From assembly GCA_905236225.1 (NCBI GenBank), contig CAJOPM010000056.1, positions 1 through 18,534 on the forward strand: 18,534 bases of DNA, in the 5' to 3' direction. The DNA is from an uncultured Eubacterium sp. Its GTDB lineage: Bacteria > Bacillota > Clostridia > Lachnospirales > Lachnospiraceae. The notes under the pieces were generated by a model. It did not search any database. It worked only from the letters and a program-made list of their open reading frames with translations, and was not told the DNA's origin. Below, one piece after another: positions 14,352 to 18,534 of this stretch (position 1 is its first letter; each line of letters opens with the position of its first letter). The translations under genes and the position numbers were made by a program.

Positions 14352-15370
14352 TATTCTGTGACAGTCACGTTGCAGGTTGCTTTTACTCCGTCTTCCTTGC
14401 AATAGATTTTTGCCTTACCTTTAGATATGGCTTTTACAGTGCCGACGGCACTTACTGTAACAACAGAAGTGTTGCTGCTTGAAAAAGTCGGCGCATTTTT
14501 TGAAGACACATTTGCAATAAGAGTAGTAGATTGCCCGGATTTTAGGGTCAGATCATAATCAGACAGTTTGATTATAGGCTGTTTGACATTTACAGTGCAC
14601 TTGGCGCTGGCTCCGTCTAAAGATGCCGTGATTATAGCCGTGCCATGTTTTATAGCCTTGACTATTCCGTTATTCGTAACGGTTGCTACGCTTTTTTTGT
14701 TTGTCTTAAATGTCACGCTTCTGTTAGAAGATGTTTTTGCGCTGATTTTCTGCGCGCCTAATCTGTATAGATTTATGTTGTTTGTAGACAAAGTAATTGT
14801 AGGTATTTTTACCGTAACTTTGCACGTCGCAACAGAACCCTGGCATTTGGCACTGATTTCACAGGTGCCCGGTTTTATGGCAGTTATCAGACCTGAAGAT
14901 GAAACAGTTGCAATAGAAGATTTGCTTGATTTATAAGTGACAGGCGCACCTGTAGAGGTTTTTGCACTTAGGGCAAATTGTTCATCACATTGTAAGCTGA
15001 CGCTGCTGTTTGATAAAGTGATTTTTGTCGGGACGACAGTAATCTTGCAGCTTGTTTGTGCTCCGCTTATTTTTGCAGTGATAATTGCGTTTCCGGCCTT
15101 TTTAGCGCTAACTGTTCCGTAGGTGTTAACTGATGCTACAGATGATGACGATGATTTGAATGAGGGCAGCTTATTACTCGAAGTGACAGCGTATAGCTGC
15201 AATACATCGCCGATTTTCATGGTAGCTGAGTACTGACTTAAGAAAACAAAAGGCAGTGAGTCATCAGCACTTGCAGGTACTGATGGTGTAATGAAAGTAA
15301 AGAAAAGCGCAGCAAGTATGATACCTGTATATAATTTGCGCTTTAGATTAATAAGAATATTAGAATTCAT
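14351..15370 (-). CDS. Secreted protein of four Big_2 (bacterial Ig-like) domains
   Basis: A 339-aa exported protein. Residues 1-36 form a signal peptide: basic MNSNILINLKRK, a hydrophobic core about 13-28, and a likely cut after ASA (34-36). Four Ig-like Big_2 repeats follow, roughly 42-113, 116-188, 190-263 and 265-338, each with a KSSxSSVATV-like strand, G(x)VKAIKxGTAxI turn and a final C-x-V-x-V strand with one conserved cysteine. There is no LPXTG, SLH, transmembrane or catalytic domain, so it is either free or held by an unseen partner. The ATG at 15370 follows AGGAGGG; an upstream in-frame start 11 codons earlier lacks a ribosome site. Its own promoter is visible. Function is unknown; adhesion is the usual guess for such domains. 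Confidence 0.88.
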   Translation of the reverse strand: MNSNILINLKRKLYTGIILAALFFTFITPSVPASADDSLPFVFLSQYSATMKIGDVLQLYAVTSSNKLPSFKSSSSSVASVNTYGTVSAKKAGNAIITAKISGAQTSCKITVVPTKITLSNSSVSLQCDEQFALSAKTSTGAPVTYKSSKSSIATVSSSGLITAIKPGTCEISAKCQGSVATCKVTVKIPTITLSTNNINLYRLGAQKISAKTSSNRSVTFKTNKKSVATVTNNGIVKAIKHGTAIITASLDGASAKCTVNVKQPIIKLSDYDLTLKSGQSTTLIANVSSKNAPTFSSSNTSVVTVSAVGTVKAISKGKAKIYCKEDGVKATCNVTVTE

Positions 15371-15424
15371 ATGATCCCTCCTGTTTAGAGAAGGTAAAAC
15401 CATATGCCTAATCTTTCAAGACGA

Positions 15425-15453
15425 ACTCTAGCATAGTAATAATGCATTGTCAA
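15425..15453 (-). promoter_or_regulatory. Sigma-A promoter of the Big_2 gene
   Basis: On the minus strand the consensus -35 TTGACA (15453-15448), 17 bp, then TAGAGT (15430-15425), with an extended -10 TGC. The leader would be about 48 nt. Confidence 0.7.
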
Positions 15454-15484
15454 ACAGATATTTTTTCTAAAATTTTTATAAAGA

Positions 15485-15553
15485 AAAGTCCGCAAGCAGA
15501 TTCTATCGGTGCTAAGAAATGAAATCCTAAGATAAAAACTGTCTGCGGACTTT
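15485..15553 (-). terminator. Probable terminator of the phosphofructokinase gene
   Basis: AAAGTCCGCA (15485-15494) and TGCGGACTTT (15544-15553) form a 10-bp stem. GCAGA (15496-15500) can pair alternatively with TCTGC (15542-15546). On the minus strand the stem is followed by a T-rich run (CTTTTCTTTAT). The loop is long (about 49 nt), which makes the call less sure. Confidence 0.55.
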
Positions 15554-15572
15554 GAAATATTTAATAAAATAT

Positions 15573-16838
15573 TTACTTATTCATCATGTCATGAAATCCC
15601 GGTTTATAAAGATGACGCGGGATACCATCAACCATAATAGGAGCCACATCTCCTTGAATTAAGGGACGAACGTAGGTGATAAACTCGTTGGTGACATAGT
15701 CGCCTTCTTTGTTAATCCATTCTCTGGGGACGAGCCTTTCGTCATTTGCAATCTTGTGAACATCACGAACCTCTGCGCCTGCCTGATAGGGGTCATCGGA
15801 AATACGCTGTATTACAACCATCTCTCCGCTGCCGCCTTCATCAGCAGCTTTCATCGCAGCACCACCCATTTCGTATGCTTCAAGAATGTCCACTCGTGAT
15901 GAGCAGTGACTTGCGGCACGCTGAAGAGTGGAAAGCTCTATAGCCCTTGTTTTACAGCCCAGCTCTGCTGATATTAAATTACATAAATATGAGGCAGTTC
16001 CCGTAAGCTGTTTGTGCCCAAAGGCATCAACGTATTTAGGTAAATCCGAAAGCTCGTTTACATATTTGCCGTCTTTGGTCTTAATACCTTCAGATACGGC
16101 TATAACAATGGATTCTTTTTTCTTAAGAAGATTGCGGCATTTGTCTACAAATTTATCTACATCAAACGGTATTTCGGGAAGATAAATGGCATCAGGACCG
16201 TCGCAGTCCTCGCCCTTAGCAAGAGCAGCTGCTCCCGTAAGCCAGCCGGCGTTACGTCCCATAATCTCCATAATGATAACCTGTCCGGTAGGAGTTTCTA
16301 AGCTCCATCCGTCGCGGATGACTTCTTTTACGGATGTTCCGATATACTTGGCTGCGGAGCCATATCCGGGGGTGTGATCAGTAAGCGCCAGGTCATTGTC
16401 AATAGTTTTGGGGCATCCTACAAATCTGATTTCTGAGCCGCTTATTATTGCATAATCTGAAAGTTTCTTAATGGTATCCATCGAATCATTGCCGCCGATG
16501 TAAATAAAGCAGTCAACTTCGAGTTTGTCAAGAATTTCAAATAGCCTTTTGTATAAATCCGGATCTTCGTGGATACCTGGAAGTTTATAACGGCAAGAAC
16601 CCAGATATGCAGCAGGAGTTCTCTTTAGAAGTTCTTCATCAAGGCCGCTTTGGATATGATCCGAAAGATCGACATAACGTTCTTCCATAAGACCTTGTAT
16701 GCCGTGAAGCATACCGTATATTTTTTTGTAGCCGCGGTCTTTAGCCGTTCTGTACACTCCGGCAAGAGAAGAGTTTATTGCGGCGGTAGGTCCGCCGGAT
16801 TGTCCTACGATTACGCTTCTTTTGTTCTTCTTATTCAT
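15573..16838 (-). CDS. pfp: 6-phosphofructokinase, pyrophosphate-dependent type
   Basis: A 421-aa phosphofructokinase that makes fructose 1,6-bisphosphate. The specificity residues point to pyrophosphate and not ATP: GGND (115-118) where ATP enzymes have GGDG, and Lys144 in PKTIDND where ATP enzymes have Gly. Asp147 is the catalytic base, and MGRNAGW (193-199) contacts fructose 6-phosphate. VGQSGGPTAAIN (11-22) is the N-terminal phosphate loop. The length fits the clostridial PFP group. The start at 16838 is preceded by AAAGGGGG. It appears monocistronic, with its own promoter and terminator. The reaction can run both ways in vivo, so a gluconeogenic role is also possible. Confidence 0.93.
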   Translation of the reverse strand: MNKKNKRSVIVGQSGGPTAAINSSLAGVYRTAKDRGYKKIYGMLHGIQGLMEERYVDLSDHIQSGLDEELLKRTPAAYLGSCRYKLPGIHEDPDLYKRLFEILDKLEVDCFIYIGGNDSMDTIKKLSDYAIISGSEIRFVGCPKTIDNDLALTDHTPGYGSAAKYIGTSVKEVIRDGWSLETPTGQVIIMEIMGRNAGWLTGAAALAKGEDCDGPDAIYLPEIPFDVDKFVDKCRNLLKKKESIVIAVSEGIKTKDGKYVNELSDLPKYVDAFGHKQLTGTASYLCNLISAELGCKTRAIELSTLQRAASHCSSRVDILEAYEMGGAAMKAADEGGSGEMVVIQRISDDPYQAGAEVRDVHKIANDERLVPREWINKEGDYVTNEFITYVRPLIQGDVAPIMVDGIPRHLYKPGFHDMMNK

Positions 16839-16872
16839 GTTGTTACCCCCTTTAATTTAATGCGTTGAAATT

Positions 16873-16878
16873 ATTATA
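16873..16878 (-). promoter_or_regulatory. -10 region of the phosphofructokinase promoter
   Basis: On the minus strand a perfect TATAAT preceded by TGC (extended -10), about 35 bp before the start codon. The -35 region (TAAGAT at the right distance) is poor, so the extended -10 likely carries the promoter. Confidence 0.6.
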
Positions 16879-16904
16879 GCATATCATTTGGATATATCTT
16901 AGAA

Positions 16905-16933
16905 TTGCTTTTTATATGGGATTATGATATGAT
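16905..16933 (+). promoter_or_regulatory. Sigma-A promoter of the membrane-protein gene
   Basis: TTGCTT (16905-16910), 17 bp, TATGAT (16928-16933), with an extended -10 TGA. Transcription starts near 16940, just upstream of the ribosome site AGGAGG at 16949-16954. It is divergent from the phosphofructokinase promoter. Confidence 0.7.
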
Positions 16934-16960
16934 TTGTTGGTATGTTTAGGAGGAATTAAT

Positions 16961-17407
16961 ATGAATTTATCACCCACAGTTATTACGCTTATTGTAGCGG
17001 CTGCCGTGATGGTTGCGGTATTTTTAATACTATATTTTATGGGCAAACGTGCCCAGAAGAAAAGAGATGAGCAACAAGAGCAGATAGATGCTAATTCACA
17101 GACATTTTCTATGCTTATTATAGATAAGAAGAAGATGAAGATTCAAGATGCGGGATTTCCGCAGTCGGTTATTGACCAGACCCCCAGGATAGCCAAGATG
17201 AGAAAGCTTCCGGTGGTAAAGGTTAAGGTTGGACCTAGAGTTACTCCTCTTATCTGTGATCCCGATGTTTATGATATGGTACCGGTGAAGAAGGAAGTTA
17301 AGGGTACCGTCAGCGGATTGTATCTTACACAGGTCCGAGGACTTAGAGGACCGCTTGAGGTACCGGAAAAGAAGAAAACTCTTAGAGAAAAGATATTTGG
17401 AGCATAA
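16961..17407 (+). CDS. Single-pass membrane protein of unknown function
   Basis: A 148-aa protein with one membrane helix (about residues 5-27) followed by a basic stretch KRAQKKR (29-35), so the remainder should be cytoplasmic. The layout recalls YajC, but the sequence beyond the helix is not YajC-like and the protein is longer. The cytoplasmic part has an ordered look: SMLIIDKKKMKIQDAGFP (50-67), KLPVVKVKVGPRVTPLICD (82-100), PVKKEVKGTVSGLYLTQVRG (108-127). I recall similar unnamed proteins in Lachnospiraceae but no function. The ATG at 16961 follows AGGAGG by 6 nt; an upstream TTG in frame lies at the promoter and is rejected. It is a single-gene unit with its own promoter and terminator. 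Confidence 0.8.
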   Translation: MNLSPTVITLIVAAAVMVAVFLILYFMGKRAQKKRDEQQEQIDANSQTFSMLIIDKKKMKIQDAGFPQSVIDQTPRIAKMRKLPVVKVKVGPRVTPLICDPDVYDMVPVKKEVKGTVSGLYLTQVRGLRGPLEVPEKKKTLREKIFGA

Positions 17408-17431
17408 AGTTCTTGATTTTTGTCGGCAAAG

Positions 17432-17469
17432 ATAGTACTATTGTAAATAGGACAATAGTACTATTTTTT
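17432..17469 (+). terminator. Intrinsic terminator after the membrane-protein gene
   Basis: A perfect 13-bp stem, ATAGTACTATTGT (17432-17444) with ACAATAGTACTAT (17452-17464), 7-nt loop, then a T tract to 17469. It separates this gene from the flagellin-like gene, whose start is only 18 bp further on. Confidence 0.88.
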
Positions 17470-17487
17470 GTTTTGTGAGGTTATATT

Positions 17488-18261
17488 ATGAGTGATGTAT
17501 CATCAATCGGCGCTTCAGCAGCGTCATATTATTCACAATTAGCAAGCGGCTCTAAGCTTCAAAGTGCAGCAGACGGAGCGGCAGAACTGACAATTGTAGA
17601 AGAGGAGAACGCTCAGGTTACAGGCCTTGAGGTAGGTGCGTCCAATGCGGCTTCGGCGCAGGATATGCTTAATGTTTCGGATTCGGCTTTGGCTAATATC
17701 ACAGACTCGCTTCAAAGAATCAGAGAACTTGCAGTTGCAGCCTCGAATTCAGCGCTGTTATCAGGATCGGATTTACAGGCATATCAAGATGAGATAGACC
17801 AGCTCAAACAGGGTATCAGCGATATAGCCTCTCAGACTACATATAATACGCAAAATATTATCGATGGCTCTAATACAGAGTATAATTTAGCAACTGATGC
17901 AAATGGCGGATATACTACCGTAAATACTACTGATGCCACGTTAGAAGCGCTCGGAATTGCAGATTTTGATGTAACAGGTGATTTTGATATTCAGACTATT
18001 GATGATGCAATTTCCTATGTCAGCAGTGCAAGATCCTCGGGCGGAGCGCAGAGCAATGCTCTTGAATATTTGCAAAACAGCAATTATTATACAGCAGAAA
18101 ATCTTACAGCTGCTTCAAGCAGATTAGAGGATACTGATTATCCCCAGGCGGTAGAGGAGCTTAAGAAAAAGCAGGCCCAGATGGCATATGCATATATTAT
18201 GCAAAAGCATCAGCAAGATCAGGAAGCTCAATCGAGCGGAAGATTTTTTGCACAGTTATAA
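17488..18261 (+). CDS. Short flagellin-like protein with reduced N-terminal D0 region
   Basis: A 257-aa flagellin homologue without cysteine. SGSKLQSAADGAAELTI (20-36) corresponds to the SSGLRINSAADDAAGLAI block of flagellin; SLQRIRELAVAASN (74-87) is the conserved D1 helix; residues 101-127 correspond to the helix ending in NTQNIIDG. Residues 173-257 match the C-terminal D1/D0 helices (RSSGGAQSNALEY, ENLTAASSRLEDTD). The variable middle is short, about 45 residues. Only 19 residues precede the SGSKL block, where ordinary flagellins have about 30-40 and start MRINxN; an in-frame TGA at 17476 rules out a longer start. The ribosome site GAGG is modest. It may be a minor filament protein, a junction-like protein or a decayed flagellin. 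Confidence 0.85.
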   Translation: MSDVSSIGASAASYYSQLASGSKLQSAADGAAELTIVEEENAQVTGLEVGASNAASAQDMLNVSDSALANITDSLQRIRELAVAASNSALLSGSDLQAYQDEIDQLKQGISDIASQTTYNTQNIIDGSNTEYNLATDANGGYTTVNTTDATLEALGIADFDVTGDFDIQTIDDAISYVSSARSSGGAQSNALEYLQNSNYYTAENLTAASSRLEDTDYPQAVEELKKKQAQMAYAYIMQKHQQDQEAQSSGRFFAQL

Positions 18262-18281
18262 ATAATATTTGGTATTTGCAT

Positions 18282-18308
18282 GGCGGTCTTTTAAGGCCGC
18301 CTTTTTTT
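18282..18308 (+). terminator. Intrinsic terminator after the flagellin-like gene
   Basis: GGCGGTCTT (18282-18290) pairs with AAGGCCGCC (18293-18301) with one T-G wobble, followed by seven T (18302-18308). The nominal loop is two bases, so the innermost pairs probably open. Confidence 0.85.
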
Positions 18309-18335
18309 ACTTCGTAGGATGGGATATGTTACGAT
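18307..18335 (+). promoter_or_regulatory. Candidate promoter of the last gene
   Basis: TACGAT (18330-18335) with extended -10 TGT and a poor -35 TTACTT (18307-18312) at 17 bp spacing. It lies 29 bp before the start codon at 18364. Confidence 0.4.
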
Positions 18336-18363
18336 ATAAACATAAATTACAGGGAGTATATTA

Positions 18364-18534
18364 ATGCTGATAAGCGAATGGGTGCGGCGTATCCCGGATT
18401 GGGATATGCCCTCAAAGGACAATGACGATGTATGTGCGAAATTCAAGCATAGGGTATTTGATGAGGATTTCATTAAAATACCATACAGGTTATTTGTGCC
18501 GCATGTGATTAATTCGCATAAAAAGATACCGCTT
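18364..18534 (+). CDS. N-terminus of a probable alpha/beta hydrolase (cut by window end)
   Basis: Only 57 codons are inside the window, beginning at the ATG at 18364 after the ribosome site AGGGAG (18351-18356). The segment IPYRLFVPHVINSHKKIPL near the end looks like the first strands of esterases or peptidases of the alpha/beta hydrolase fold, in which such a YRLYVP...KKYPL stretch leads to a LHG oxyanion motif. That motif, the nucleophile and the remaining fold lie beyond the edge, so the assignment rests on a short piece. No signal peptide is seen. It has its own candidate promoter and is separated from the flagellin-like gene by a terminator. Confidence 0.6.
   Translation, partial: MLISEWVRRIPDWDMPSKDNDDVCAKFKHRVFDEDFIKIPYRLFVPHVINSHKKIPL

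Noticed and set aside
14568..15122. Two plus-strand frames opposite the Big_2 gene with hydrophobic, membrane-like translations
   Set aside because: They are antisense images of Ser/Thr/Lys-rich repeats; hydrophobicity follows from the complement and there are no ribosome sites of note.
15504..15511. CCGATAG on the minus strand upstream of the Big_2 gene as a sigma-28 -10 box
   Set aside because: No TAAA at 14-16 bp upstream, and a much better sigma-A promoter lies between it and the gene.
18291..18473. 60-codon minus-strand frame at the right end
   Set aside because: It is antisense to the start of the hydrolase gene and overlaps the flagellin terminator.

Overview
The window looks like a chromosomal stretch of a butyrate-forming, probably motile Lachnospiraceae bacterium (Butyrivibrio/Pseudobutyrivibrio-like; genus not certain). 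The reasons are a clostridial butyryl-CoA operon, an AT-rich sequence with strong GGAGG ribosome sites, a pyrophosphate-type phosphofructokinase, a flagellin-like gene, a sigma-28 type promoter, and several small proteins of the kind seen in this family. I see no insertion sequence, phage gene, CRISPR array, tRNA or rRNA.

Layout: (1) 3-4309, carA-carB (carbamoyl phosphate for pyrimidines and arginine), ending in a terminator. (2) 4325-4867, a Nudix hydrolase. (3) 5063-10502, the butyryl-CoA operon thl-hbd-bcd-etfB-etfA. It has a strong promoter, a 5' leader hairpin, an attenuator-like hairpin after thl and a very strong terminator; the crotonase gene crt is missing from the cluster. (4) 10503-10591, a hairpin-forming intergenic repeat. 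(5) 10599-11180 on the minus strand, an unrecognised cysteine-free protein with a good sigma-28 (flagellar) promoter. (6) 11286-14206, a divergent housekeeping operon of ispE, a GntR/FCD regulator, murI and a DUF1934 protein, followed by a second copy of the hairpin repeat and a bidirectional terminator. (7) 14351-15370 on the minus strand, a secreted protein of four Big_2 domains. (8) 15573-16838 on the minus strand, PPi-dependent phosphofructokinase. (9) 16961-17407, a single-pass membrane protein of unknown function. (10) 17488-18261, a short, divergent flagellin-like protein. (11) From 18364, the start of a probable alpha/beta hydrolase cut by the window edge.

The genes are mostly ordinary metabolism. 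Thiolase, 3-hydroxybutyryl-CoA dehydrogenase, butyryl-CoA dehydrogenase and EtfAB carry acetyl-CoA to butyryl-CoA, with the crotonase step supplied from elsewhere. PPi-PFK feeds glycolysis. MurI and IspE serve the cell envelope (D-glutamate and isoprenoid carrier). The less ordinary material is regulatory or motility-linked: the sigma-28 controlled unknown protein, the atypical flagellin, the hairpin repeat family with a compensatory base change, and the RNA structures in the butyrate operon.
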